In this document: positions 17,559-26,128 of the stretch, piece after piece
Layout of the letters: every line of letters starts with the position of its first letter
Numbering within the stretch: the stretch's first letter is position 1
DNA from: an uncultured Bacteroides sp.
Lineage (GTDB): Bacteria > Bacteroidota > Bacteroidia > Bacteroidales > Bacteroidaceae
NCBI GenBank assembly: GCA_900544075.1
Contig: UQTJ01000009.1
Coordinates: 1 to 64,000 of the forward strand
Direction of reading: 5' to 3'
DNA length: 64,000 bases
Notes under the pieces: model-generated
Database searches by the model: none
Told to the model about the DNA's origin: nothing
What the model saw: the letters and a program-made list of their open reading frames with translations, nothing else
Translations under genes and position numbers: made by a program

Positions 17559-18752
17559 ATGATGAAAGGTAAAAAAATAGTACTTGGCATCACTGGAAGT
17601 ATTGCTGCCTATAAGGCGGCAGTACTTGCCAGAGCCTTGATAAAGAAGGGGGCCGAAGTGCAAATCGTTATAACTCCTGCAGGAAAAGAGTTTATCACTC
17701 CGCTTACACTGTCCACCATAACCAGCAAGCCTGTCATCAGCGAATTTTTCGCACGCAGGGACGGAACATGGCACAGCCACGTAGACCTTGGTCTGTGGGC
17801 AGACGCAATGCTGATAGCTCCGGCCACTGCAGCTACTATAGGTAAAATGGCAAACGGCATTGCCGACAATATGCTTATCACTACATACCTGTCGATGAAA
17901 GCACCGGTATTCGTAGCTCCGGCAATGGACCTCGATATGTTTGCCCATCCTTCCACACAAAAAAATCTTGACACACTCAGGTCATACGGGAACATTATCA
18001 TCGAGCCTGGCGAAGGCGAACTGGCAAGTCATCTTGTAGGTAAAGGAAGAATGGAAGAGCCGGAAAACATAGTTGCCGTACTGGAGAATTTCTTCGCAAA
18101 GAAGTCCGACCTCGCAGGAAAGAAAGTAATGATTACCGCCGGTCCTACTTATGAAAAGATTGACCCTGTGAGATTTATCGGTAACTATTCTTCAGGCAAA
18201 ATGGGTTACGCACTGGCTGAATGCTGTGCAGAGAGAGGTGCCGAAGTTGCTCTTATCAGCGGACCTGTAAGCATTACTGCAAAGCATCCGAACATCAGAA
18301 CAATCAGTGTGGAAAGTGCAGAAGAAATGTATCAGGCAGCTACAAGCGAGTTCGGTTCAAGCGATGCAGCCATCCTGTGTGCAGCTGTAGCTGACTTCAC
18401 TCCTGAAACAAAAGCCGAACAAAAAATCAAGCGCGAAAAAGACGACCTGATTATCAAGCTGAAACCTACTCAGGACATAGCTGCTGCACTGGGAAAACTC
18501 AAGAAAGACAATCAAGTGATGGTGGGATTCGCTCTCGAAACAAACGATGAGGTGGAACATGCCAAAGGCAAGCTGGAAAGAAAGAATCTTGATTTCATCG
18601 TTCTCAACTCGCTGAACGACAAGGGAGCAGGCTTCAGACACGACACCAACAAGATAACTATTATCGACAAAGAAAATGTCATTGAGTTCCCACTAAAGAA
18701 CAAGAAAGAAGTGGCTACAGACATAATTAACCATTTGGCAGAAATATTATAA
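17559..18752 (+). CDS. coaBC: Bifunctional phosphopantothenoylcysteine decarboxylase/phosphopantothenate-cysteine ligase
   Basis: 397 residues in the coenzyme A pathway. The N-terminal CoaC flavoprotein half (1-185) has GITGSIAAYKAA, the catalytic His motif HSHVDLG and the PAMD motif. The C-terminal CoaB half has ITAGPTYEKIDPVRFIGNYS, SGKMGYALAE and AAVADF. One oddity is the CoaC loop that carries the reducing Cys in E. coli (LACG.xGxGR): here it reads LASHLVGKGRM with no Cys. Seven bases separate it from the exonuclease gene and two from recN. A second Met one codon later could be the start. Confidence 0.95.
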   Translation: MMKGKKIVLGITGSIAAYKAAVLARALIKKGAEVQIVITPAGKEFITPLTLSTITSKPVISEFFARRDGTWHSHVDLGLWADAMLIAPATAATIGKMANGIADNMLITTYLSMKAPVFVAPAMDLDMFAHPSTQKNLDTLRSYGNIIIEPGEGELASHLVGKGRMEEPENIVAVLENFFAKKSDLAGKKVMITAGPTYEKIDPVRFIGNYSSGKMGYALAECCAERGAEVALISGPVSITAKHPNIRTISVESAEEMYQAATSEFGSSDAAILCAAVADFTPETKAEQKIKREKDDLIIKLKPTQDIAAALGKLKKDNQVMVGFALETNDEVEHAKGKLERKNLDFIVLNSLNDKGAGFRHDTNKITIIDKENVIEFPLKNKKEVATDIINHLAEIL

Positions 18753-18754
18753 AT

Positions 18755-20416
18755 ATGCTACAGTCTATATTCATCCAGAACTACGCACTTATAGATAAAC
18801 TGGACATTGCATTCGAACCGGGTTTCTCCGTAATCACCGGAGAAACGGGAGCCGGAAAATCAATCATCCTCGGTGCTATCGGTCTGCTGCTCGGACAGAG
18901 GGCGGACGTGAAAGCTATACGAAACGGAGCTACTAAATGTATCGTGGAAGCCAAGTTCAGCATAGCATCATACGGCATGGAGGAATTCTTCAAGGCTAAC
19001 GATATTGAGTACGACAGCGAGGAATGCATTATCCGCCGCGAAGTAAACATCAACGGTAAGAGCAGGGCTTTCATCAATGACACTCCTGCCTCACTGTCGC
19101 AGATGAAAGTGCTTGGAGAAAAGTTGATTGACGTTCACAGCCAGCACCAGAACCTGCTGATAAACAAGGAAGGCTTCCAGCTCAACATTCTTGACATCCT
19201 TGCACAAGACATAAAGGAACTGACTGATTATCAGAATGAATACAATGAATACAGAAAGGTGAGCCGTGAACTGGATGAATGTATCAGACAAGCCGAAGAG
19301 ACACGAAAGGAAGAGGATTATATCCGCTTCCAACTCCAGCAGCTTGATGAGGCTGAGCTGAAAGAAGGCGAAGTGGCCGAACTCGAGCAAGAGGCAGAAA
19401 CGCTTTCTCATGCCGAGGATATCAAGGCCGGACTTTACCGCTCGGCACAGAACATAGGCGGTGACGAAGGCGGATGTCTGACACTGATTAAAGACAGCAT
19501 AAACACTTTGCAAACGGTTTGCAAGGTTTTTGCAAAAGCCAACGAGTGGAAAGAAAGGCTTGAAAGCTGCTATATCGAGATTAAAGATATCTCTCACGAT
19601 ATGGATGACGCTCAGGAATCCGTAGAGTTCAATCCTTCAAGACTTGATTTCGTCAATTCCCGTCTTAATATGATATACTCGATGATGCAGAAGCACCACG
19701 TAAAGACTGATGCGGAACTTATCGAGATAGCGGAGAACTACAGACAGCAGCTCGACATGATAACATCGTCGGACGAACGTATTTCAGAATTGGAAACCAA
19801 AAAGCAGAAACTGTATGACAGTGTGCTCCGTAAAGCGGAAATCCTTACCGCCTTGCGTACAGAGAGTGCCGGTAAAATCCAGTCGCAAATGGAATCTCTG
19901 CTCATACCGCTTGGAATGCCGAACGTGAAGTTCGCCGTAGAGATTTGTAGAAAGAAGGAACCTGACATAAACGGTCTGGATGCCGTAAACTTCCTGTTCT
20001 CTGCCAACAAGAACGGAACATTGCAGAACGTAGCTTCCATAGCTTCGGGCGGTGAAATAGCCAGAGTGATGCTTTCGTTGAAAGCTATGATAGCAGGAGC
20101 TGTGAAACTCCCTACAATAATCTTCGACGAAATAGATACAGGTGTTTCCGGCTCGATTGCCGAAAAGATGGCTCTGATAATGCAGGACATGGGACGACAG
20201 AACAGACAGGTTCTGAGCATCACACACCTGCCACAGATAGCAGCAAGGGGTAATGCCCACTACAAGGTGTATAAGGAAGACACCGAAACCGGAACAAACA
20301 GCCACATCATACGCCTTACAGATGAGGAGCGCATAGACGAAATAGCTAATATGCTGAGCGGTTCTACCATGACTGAGGCTGCAAGAAACAATGCAAGGTC
20401 CTTACTCGGACTTTAA
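18755..20416 (+). CDS. recN: DNA repair protein RecN
   Basis: 553 residues, the usual RecN length. It is an SMC-like ATPase with Walker A GETGAGKSI near residue 30, a coiled-coil centre (glutamate-rich, about 150-370), the signature ASGGEIARVMLSLKAM and Walker B IIFDEIDTGVSG. RecN acts in recombinational repair of double-strand breaks. It starts two bases after the coaBC stop. Confidence 0.96.
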   Translation: MLQSIFIQNYALIDKLDIAFEPGFSVITGETGAGKSIILGAIGLLLGQRADVKAIRNGATKCIVEAKFSIASYGMEEFFKANDIEYDSEECIIRREVNINGKSRAFINDTPASLSQMKVLGEKLIDVHSQHQNLLINKEGFQLNILDILAQDIKELTDYQNEYNEYRKVSRELDECIRQAEETRKEEDYIRFQLQQLDEAELKEGEVAELEQEAETLSHAEDIKAGLYRSAQNIGGDEGGCLTLIKDSINTLQTVCKVFAKANEWKERLESCYIEIKDISHDMDDAQESVEFNPSRLDFVNSRLNMIYSMMQKHHVKTDAELIEIAENYRQQLDMITSSDERISELETKKQKLYDSVLRKAEILTALRTESAGKIQSQMESLLIPLGMPNVKFAVEICRKKEPDINGLDAVNFLFSANKNGTLQNVASIASGGEIARVMLSLKAMIAGAVKLPTIIFDEIDTGVSGSIAEKMALIMQDMGRQNRQVLSITHLPQIAARGNAHYKVYKEDTETGTNSHIIRLTDEERIDEIANMLSGSTMTEAARNNARSLLGL

Positions 20417-20447
20417 TTCATTACAAATAAAAATATAGAAAACAGAT

Positions 20448-21200
20448 ATGATAGAAAAAAATGAAATGATATTCGGTGTAAGAGCCGTGATTGAAGCGAT
20501 ACAGGCAGGAAAAGAAATTGACAAAGTCCTGGTGAAAAAAGACATCCAGAGTGACCTGTCGAAAGAACTTTTCGCTGCATTGAAAGATACTCAGATACCT
20601 GTACAGCGAGTTCCGGTAGAGAGAATCAACAAGATTACACGCAAAAACCATCAGGGGGTAGTGGCTTTTATCTCTCCTATCACATACCAGAGAACTGAGG
20701 ACATCGTGCCGTTCCTGTTCGAGCAGGGCAAGAACCCGCTGATAATACTCCTTGACGGACTGACTGATGTCCGTAACTTCGGTGCAATAGCACGTACATG
20801 CGAGTGTGCAGGTGTAGATGCCATCATCATACCTTCAAAGAACAGTGTCAGCGTAAATGCTGATGCCATCAAGACTTCCGCCGGAGCGCTCCACACAATA
20901 CCTGTTTGTCGCGAAAGCAATATCACTAACACTATAAAGTTCCTGAAGGACAGCGGTTTCAGCATTGTAGCAGCTACAGAGAAAGGTGACTACGACTATA
21001 CTAAAGGTGACTACACAAAACCTACATGTATAATAATGGGAGCAGAAGATACAGGTGTGCCTTACGAACATCTTGCCCTCTGCGACGAATGGATTAAGAT
21101 ACCTCTGTTCGGTACAATAGAATCACTTAACGTATCTGTAGCAGCAGGAATCCTGATATACGAAGCCATCAAACAGCGTGGTTTCTCTACTGAAGAATAA
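20448..21200 (+). CDS. rlmB: 23S rRNA (guanosine-2'-O)-methyltransferase RlmB (SpoU family)
   Basis: 250 residues. An N-terminal substrate-binding domain (IFGVRAVIEAIQAGKEIDKV, KNHQGVVAFI) is followed by the SPOUT catalytic domain with motif 1 DVRNFGAIARTCE, motif 2 IIMGAEDTGVP and motif 3 IPLFGTIESLNVSVAAGILI. These knotted-fold motifs bind S-adenosylmethionine. RlmB methylates G2251 of 23S rRNA in E. coli; other TrmH-family members are similar, so the exact target carries some doubt. Confidence 0.92.
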   Translation: MIEKNEMIFGVRAVIEAIQAGKEIDKVLVKKDIQSDLSKELFAALKDTQIPVQRVPVERINKITRKNHQGVVAFISPITYQRTEDIVPFLFEQGKNPLIILLDGLTDVRNFGAIARTCECAGVDAIIIPSKNSVSVNADAIKTSAGALHTIPVCRESNITNTIKFLKDSGFSIVAATEKGDYDYTKGDYTKPTCIIMGAEDTGVPYEHLALCDEWIKIPLFGTIESLNVSVAAGILIYEAIKQRGFSTEE

Positions 21201-21217
21201 TAAGTATTCAGTTCTTT

Positions 21218-21299
21218 AGTTTTTGAGTTTATAAGTTTAGCTTCGCTGACCATTAGTTGTTATTTACCTGATAATTAACTAATAATAAACTCAAAAACT
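21218..21299. repeat. Inverted repeat between rlmB and the TPR pseudoprotease gene
   Basis: AGTTTTTGAGTTTAT (21218-21232) is the exact complement of 21285-21299, with a 52-base loop. A degenerate extra copy (CTTATAAACCTAAAAACTT) follows at 21298-21316. A similar GTGAGTTTTATAAGTTTG string lies at 31683-31700, so it may be a dispersed intergenic repeat. It could also act as a weak terminator for rlmB. Confidence 0.6.
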
Positions 21300-21323
21300 T
21301 ATAAACCTAAAAACTTAATTATC

Positions 21324-23024
21324 ATGAGGAAAACAATATTCATAACACTCTGCGCCTTAAGCATAAACGGCTTGTGGGCGCAGGAATTGCCTAAATGGGC
21401 CAAGAAAGCTAAAAAAGCTGTTTTCTCGGTCATCACATACAATGCAGACAACAAGATACTGAACACAGGAAACGGATTTTACATTGACTCCGAAGGTACC
21501 GGAGTTTCCGACTACAGTCTGTTCAAAGGTGCTCACAGAGCGGTAGTTGTCACAGCCGACGGAAAGGAACTGCCTGTAACTCTTATCTTGGGGGCAAACG
21601 ACATGTACGATGTAGTGCGTTTCAAGACAGAAACCGCAAAGAAGCAGGAATCACTTGCTACAGCAGCTACTCCGGGAAAAGAAAACGACAAGGTATATGT
21701 AATGCCATATTCCACACAGAATTCCGTTAAGGGAACAGCAGGAACAATACAAAAGGTTGACTCCATAGGAAAGAATTCGTTCTACTATACCCTCTCTATG
21801 AAAACGGGAGTGAAAGACGTAAGCTGTCCGCTGATGAACGAAAACGGCGAAGTGATAGGTCTTATTCAGAGAAACTCCGATTCTGAGGACGAGAAGAGTT
21901 ACGCTCTTGGCATCAACTACGCCAAAAGCCTGTCTATCAATGCTCTTTCAGGCAGCGACACTACACTGAAATCCATCAAGATAAAGAAAGGACTTCCCGA
22001 AGACGAGTCGCAAGCATTGGTTTTCCTCTATATGATGTCGTCACAGCTTGAGGACGAAGAGTATCTTTCTATACTGAACGACTTTATAAATATGTACCCC
22101 AAGAATATGGAAGGTTATCTTCGCCATGCCACATATTATATGGGGAAGAACTCCGAAGAACATATAAATGCGGTAGAAGATGACCTGAAAAGGACTGTGG
22201 AGGTAGCAGAAAACAAAGCCGAAGCACATTACGGAATTGCAAAACTGATATACAATTACAGTATAAGCAATGCAAAGAAGTTGGAGAAAGCCGATTGGAC
22301 TCTGAACAGAGCTTTGGACGAAATCAATCAGGCTTTATCCGAAGCAGGCGAAGGACTGTACTACCAGATACAGGGAGATATCTATTTCGCAATGAAGGAC
22401 TACAGCAACGCCGCTACAGCCTACGAAAATGTATGCAAGACTCCCCTCGCTTCGGCAGCAGCATTCTATTCGGCAGCCAAGGCTAAGGAATTAGTGGAAG
22501 GTACAGACAAGAAAGAGGTTATAGCCCTGATGGACAGTGCAGTGGCACACTACAACACACCGTATGGAAAAGATGCAGCTCCATATCTGTTTGAACGTGC
22601 ACGCATCAAATCGGATGCCAAGATGTACCGCGAGGCTGTTTTGGACTATAATGCTTTTTACGATGCAATGTTGGGACAGGTTTCGGCAGAGTTTTATGTG
22701 ATACGCCAGCAGGCAGAAATGCAATGCCGAATGTATCAGCAGGCCATCAACGACATAAACAAGGCTATTGAACTCGAACCGAAGAATGCAGCATACTGGA
22801 CTGAAAAAGGTGGTGTACATATCCGCCTGAATCAGACAGACGAAGCCATAGCAGCATTGGAAAAAGCTATCTCACTCGACCCTAAGAGTGCCGATGCATA
22901 CCGTATGCTCGGTTACTGTCAGGTGAAGGGTAAAGACAAGAAAAAGGGACTTGAGAACCTGAACAAGGCAAAAGAGTTAGGCGATACAGTAGCCAAAGAC
23001 CTGATAAAGAAATACTCCAAATAA
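21324..23024 (+). CDS. Exported trypsin-like pseudoprotease with TPR repeats
   Basis: 566 residues with a signal peptide (MRKTIFITLCALSINGLWAQ). Residues about 25-215 follow the layout of a trypsin-like HtrA domain: TGNGFYIDSEGTGVSDYSLF, then NDMYDVVRFK, then CPLMNENGEVIGLI. The catalytic His position (usually TNxHV) reads SDYSL, and the nucleophile loop GNSGGPL reads KDVSCPL, so both His and Ser are lost. The rest is a TPR array (AINDINKAIELEPKNAAYWT, DEAIAALEKAISLDPKSADA). A binding or scaffold role in the periplasm is likely. It lies 12 bases before lgt. Confidence 0.82.
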   Translation: MRKTIFITLCALSINGLWAQELPKWAKKAKKAVFSVITYNADNKILNTGNGFYIDSEGTGVSDYSLFKGAHRAVVVTADGKELPVTLILGANDMYDVVRFKTETAKKQESLATAATPGKENDKVYVMPYSTQNSVKGTAGTIQKVDSIGKNSFYYTLSMKTGVKDVSCPLMNENGEVIGLIQRNSDSEDEKSYALGINYAKSLSINALSGSDTTLKSIKIKKGLPEDESQALVFLYMMSSQLEDEEYLSILNDFINMYPKNMEGYLRHATYYMGKNSEEHINAVEDDLKRTVEVAENKAEAHYGIAKLIYNYSISNAKKLEKADWTLNRALDEINQALSEAGEGLYYQIQGDIYFAMKDYSNAATAYENVCKTPLASAAAFYSAAKAKELVEGTDKKEVIALMDSAVAHYNTPYGKDAAPYLFERARIKSDAKMYREAVLDYNAFYDAMLGQVSAEFYVIRQQAEMQCRMYQQAINDINKAIELEPKNAAYWTEKGGVHIRLNQTDEAIAALEKAISLDPKSADAYRMLGYCQVKGKDKKKGLENLNKAKELGDTVAKDLIKKYSK

Positions 23025-23036
23025 CAGACCGTTAGT

Positions 23037-23867
23037 ATGAATCTGATGTATATTAACTGGAACCCGGACCCGATAATCTTTTCATTGGGAGGATTCAGCC
23101 TAAGATGGTACAGTGTGTTTTGGGTCATTGCCATAGCATCTGCCAGCATCGTAGTGCACAAGATTTTCCAAAAGAGAAAGATGTCTGAGGACGACTACAA
23201 CAAACTGTTTGTATATTCTTTCCTCGGCATATTCATCGGAGCACGTCTTGGACACTGCCTGTTCTACGATTTCGCATACTACTCCAATCATCTATTAGAG
23301 ATAGTGCTTCCCGTAAGGTTCCTTCCGGACGGCAGTTGGAAATTCACCGGATATGCCGGCCTGGCAAGCCACGGAGGAACAATTGGACTTATGCTTACTT
23401 TATATCTTTTCTGCAGGAAAACAAGAATCACCTATCTGCAGATACTTGATATAATAGCGATGGCAGCACCTCTTGCAGCAGGTTTTATCAGAATAGCCAA
23501 TCTGATGAACTCCGAGATTATAGGTATGCCTACATCACTCCCGTTCGGTTTCATATTCGAGCAGGTGGACAGTCAGCCAAGACATCCGGCACAGCTGTAC
23601 GAGGCGATAGCTTACTTCATCATCTTCGGAATAATGTGGTACATACAGAGCAAGGTTAAATCCTACAGGGACGGACTGTACTTCGGTATCTGTATATTCT
23701 CAATATTCACATTCCGTTTCTTTGTGGAATTCATAAAAGAAAGACAGGTGGATTTTGAGAACTATATGATGATAGATATGGGACAGGTGCTGAGTATTCC
23801 GTTCATTATCTTAGGATTGTATTTCATAATCAGAGGACTGAAGAAACCGTCTGCAGGAAGAAGATAA
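23037..23867 (+). CDS. lgt: Prolipoprotein diacylglyceryl transferase
   Basis: 276 residues, an integral inner-membrane protein with about seven hydrophobic segments. Lgt motifs are visible: LRWYSVFWVIAIA, IFIGARLGHCLFYD, the HGG motif (GLASHGGTIGLML), FIRIANLMNSEIIG at the usual signature position, and RHPAQLYEAIAYF. It transfers diacylglycerol from phosphatidylglycerol to the Cys of lipoprotein precursors. It is the last gene of the plus-strand block that begins at dnaN. Confidence 0.96.
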   Translation: MNLMYINWNPDPIIFSLGGFSLRWYSVFWVIAIASASIVVHKIFQKRKMSEDDYNKLFVYSFLGIFIGARLGHCLFYDFAYYSNHLLEIVLPVRFLPDGSWKFTGYAGLASHGGTIGLMLTLYLFCRKTRITYLQILDIIAMAAPLAAGFIRIANLMNSEIIGMPTSLPFGFIFEQVDSQPRHPAQLYEAIAYFIIFGIMWYIQSKVKSYRDGLYFGICIFSIFTFRFFVEFIKERQVDFENYMMIDMGQVLSIPFIILGLYFIIRGLKKPSAGRR

Positions 23868-23885
23868 CTACCCTGTTTACATACC

Positions 23886-23925
23886 GAAAGGGGCGAAACC
23901 GAAACAAATCGATTTCGCCCCTTTC
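23886..23925. terminator. Bidirectional terminator after lgt
   Basis: GAAAGGGGCGAAA (23886-23898) pairs with TTTCGCCCCTTTC (23913-23925). It is the only hairpin between two converging genes. Confidence 0.88.
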
Positions 23926-23947
23926 ATGTTATTCTATGCAATGCAGA

Positions 23948-24556
23948 TTACTGCTTCTTCATCTCGAATCCGAGCATCAGACCGTCATACTGGGATAATA
24001 CTGTGTTCAGTGTGCTGACAGTAGCATTCGATGACTTTCTGGCTACCGCACCTGTCACTGTCTGAGCAAGCGACATCAGTTTGTCAGCCTTGAAAAGCAG
24101 ACTCATCGAACCGCTGTTCAGGAGTGAAGTAGAAACCTGAGCTGTCATCTTCAGACCGATTTTGGTTTTCAGCGTGATTTCCTTGGTTTCCTTATTATAG
24201 CTGTAAGTACCGTTCACTGTACGTCCGGCTACAGTAGAAGTATATGTACTGTCCGCATTGAATACATACACTGTATTCTCATTGAAACCAAGCTTAGACA
24301 GATAATTGCTCATCTGTTCCTCAACCTTCTTTGCTGCCACTTCGCCACCGGCTTTCGACAACAGGTCGTCACTTTCAAACTTACAGTCCGGAGCAGCGTA
24401 TTTCCATGTTCCTACTATAGAAACACTTTCGTTCACCTTCGACACGGTTTCTTCCACCTTGTTCACTACCCCACCAAGCACCGACTTCCAGTCCTGTGCA
24501 GATACTGCTGTACTTACAGTAAGCATCAAACCTAAAAGAAGAAATTTCCCGGTCAT
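23948..24556 (-). CDS. DUF4923-like exported lipocalin-type protein
   Basis: The ATG at 24556 lies just after the nadC stop and gives 202 residues. A TTG three codons earlier would overlap nadC and was not used. It has a signal peptide ending STAVSAQ, then VGTWKYAAPDCKFESDDLLS and repeated beta strands (TYTSTVAGRTVNGTYSYN, KEITLKTKIGLKMTA) as in DUF4923, a Bacteroidetes family of unknown function. It is probably co-transcribed with nadC. Confidence 0.8.
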   Translation of the reverse strand: MTGKFLLLGLMLTVSTAVSAQDWKSVLGGVVNKVEETVSKVNESVSIVGTWKYAAPDCKFESDDLLSKAGGEVAAKKVEEQMSNYLSKLGFNENTVYVFNADSTYTSTVAGRTVNGTYSYNKETKEITLKTKIGLKMTAQVSTSLLNSGSMSLLFKADKLMSLAQTVTGAVARKSSNATVSTLNTVLSQYDGLMLGFEMKKQ

Positions 24557-24558
24557 AA

Positions 24559-25413
24559 TCAGCAAGCTTTAAAACTCATGTCAAGACCCTTTACAGAGTG
24601 TGTAAGGGCACCTACAGAAATAAAATCAACTCCGCATTCAGCATAATCGCGAAGAGTATCGAAAGTAATACCTCCTGACGATTCTGTCTCATATCTGCCG
24701 GCAACCATCTCTACTGCCTTGCGTGTGTTTTCAGGAGTAAAGTTGTCGAGCATGATGCGGTCTACACCACCAAGGTCGAGCACCTGCTGAAGTTCATCGA
24801 AGTTACGAACCTCGATTTCAATCTTCAAGTCCTTGCCTTTAGCCTTGCAATATTCCTTGGCGCGGTTGATAGCCTTGTCGATACCTCCGGCGAAGTCCAC
24901 ATGATTGTCTTTCAAGAGAATCATATCGAACAGACCGATACGATGGTTCACACCACCACCAATCTTGACAGCCATCTTTTCAAGGATACGCATACCCGGA
25001 GTAGTCTTTCTTGTGTCAAGTACGCGGGTCTTAGTACCTTCCAGACGTTTCACATACTTGTTTGTCATAGTAGCAATACCGCTCATACGCTGCATTATGT
25101 TAAGCATAAGGCGTTCTGTCTGAAGCAAAGACTGAACCTTTCCTTCCACTACCATGGCTACGTCACCTGGCTTTACGTGTGCACCGTCGTTGATGAAAAT
25201 CTCAACCTTCATGGTAGGGTCAAAACGGTTGAACACTTCCTTGGCAATCTCGATACCGGCCAGGATACCTTCTTCCTTGATAAGAAGTTTTGACTTACCC
25301 ATTGCATCAGCAGGGATACATGAGAGAGTTGTATGGTCACCGTCGCCTATATCTTCAGCGAAAGACAGGTCTATAAGGCGGTCTATCAAATCTTTTACTA
25401 CTTTTTCGTCCAT
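24559..25413 (-). CDS. nadC: Nicotinate-nucleotide pyrophosphorylase (carboxylating)
   Basis: 284 residues. It converts quinolinate and PRPP to nicotinate mononucleotide, carbon dioxide and pyrophosphate in NAD synthesis. Motifs are EDIGDGDHTT, LNIMQRMSGIAT, TRKTTPGMR (PRPP and quinolinate binding), KIGGGVNHRIGLFDMILLKD, NHVDFAGG and IMLDNFTPE. It has a near-perfect promoter at 25442-25472 and a leader of about 24 bases. nadA and nadB are not in the window. Confidence 0.96.
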   Translation of the reverse strand: MDEKVVKDLIDRLIDLSFAEDIGDGDHTTLSCIPADAMGKSKLLIKEEGILAGIEIAKEVFNRFDPTMKVEIFINDGAHVKPGDVAMVVEGKVQSLLQTERLMLNIMQRMSGIATMTNKYVKRLEGTKTRVLDTRKTTPGMRILEKMAVKIGGGVNHRIGLFDMILLKDNHVDFAGGIDKAINRAKEYCKAKGKDLKIEIEVRNFDELQQVLDLGGVDRIMLDNFTPENTRKAVEMVAGRYETESSGGITFDTLRDYAECGVDFISVGALTHSVKGLDMSFKAC

Positions 25414-25441
25414 AATGTTACAGATTTATTGAATTATGCTA

Positions 25442-25472
25442 CAAAGGTATAGATTATTCGTATCTTTGCAAA
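25442..25472. promoter_or_regulatory. Overlapping divergent promoters of nadC and rlmH
   Basis: On the minus strand, TTTG (complement of 25469-25472), a 19-base spacer and TACCTTTG (complement of 25442-25449) drive nadC. On the plus strand, TATCTTTG (25461-25468) is the -7 box of rlmH, whose -33 box is weak. The nadC -33 box abuts the rlmH -7 box, so polymerase can hardly occupy both at once. Confidence 0.72.
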
Positions 25473-25501
25473 GCCGTAATTTATAAAAACAGAAAACGAA
25501 T

Positions 25502-25975
25502 ATGAAATTTATATTACTTGTAGTAGGCAAGACAGTGGAAAAACACTACATCACTGCCATAAACGACTATGTGGAGAGAACCAAACACTATACTTCGTTC
25601 GATATGGAGGTAATCCCCGAACTGAAGAACACCAAGAGCCTGAGTATGGAGCAGCAGAAGGAGAAGGAAGGCGAACTGATTCTGAAAGCCATACAGCCGG
25701 GCGACGTAGTGGTATTGCTGGATGAGCACGGCAAGGAATTCCGCTCCATTGAGTTTGCCGACTGGGTTGAGAAGAAGATGCACACCGTGAACAAGCGTCT
25801 GGTATTCATCATCGGTGGTCCTTACGGATTTTCCCCATCAGTATATGCGGCTGCTCAGGAGAAGATTTCCCTGTCGAAGATGACATTCTCACATCAGATG
25901 ATACGCCTCATCTTCGTGGAGCAGCTGTACAGAGCCATGACGATACTGAACAACGGACCTTATCATCACGAATAA
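25502..25975 (+). CDS. rlmH: 23S rRNA (pseudouridine-1915-N3)-methyltransferase RlmH
   Basis: 157 residues, the standard length of this small SPOUT enzyme. It begins MKFILLVVGKTVEKHYITAI and carries VVLLDEHGKEFRSIEFADW, the SAM-binding FIIGGPYGFSP and the C-terminal SLSKMTFSHQMIRLIFVEQL followed by YRA. It methylates pseudouridine 1915 in 23S rRNA helix 69. Confidence 0.97.
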   Translation: MKFILLVVGKTVEKHYITAINDYVERTKHYTSFDMEVIPELKNTKSLSMEQQKEKEGELILKAIQPGDVVVLLDEHGKEFRSIEFADWVEKKMHTVNKRLVFIIGGPYGFSPSVYAAAQEKISLSKMTFSHQMIRLIFVEQLYRAMTILNNGPYHHE

Positions 25976-26011
25976 TATAGTGAACGCAAAATAAATGCTT
26001 AGCGAACGCAA

Positions 26012-26082
26012 AATGAACGGCAAACGAACATGCAGTCCTTTTCATGAAAAAGATTGACTCTATTGTTCGTTTGCCGTTCATT
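26012..26082. repeat. 18-bp hairpin in an array of TGAAC/GTTCA motifs
   Basis: AATGAACGGCAAACGAAC (26012-26029) is exactly complementary to 26065-26082. Further GAACG motifs lie to the left (25980-26010, including two GAACGCAAAA) and GTTCA motifs to the right (to 26114), so the whole 25980-26114 region is roughly palindromic. It lies between converging genes and may act as a terminator, but no T tract follows directly. Confidence 0.7.
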
Positions 26083-26128
26083 TACTGTTCATCGGCCGTT
26101 CATCAGACGTTCACAGAACAGCATAGTT

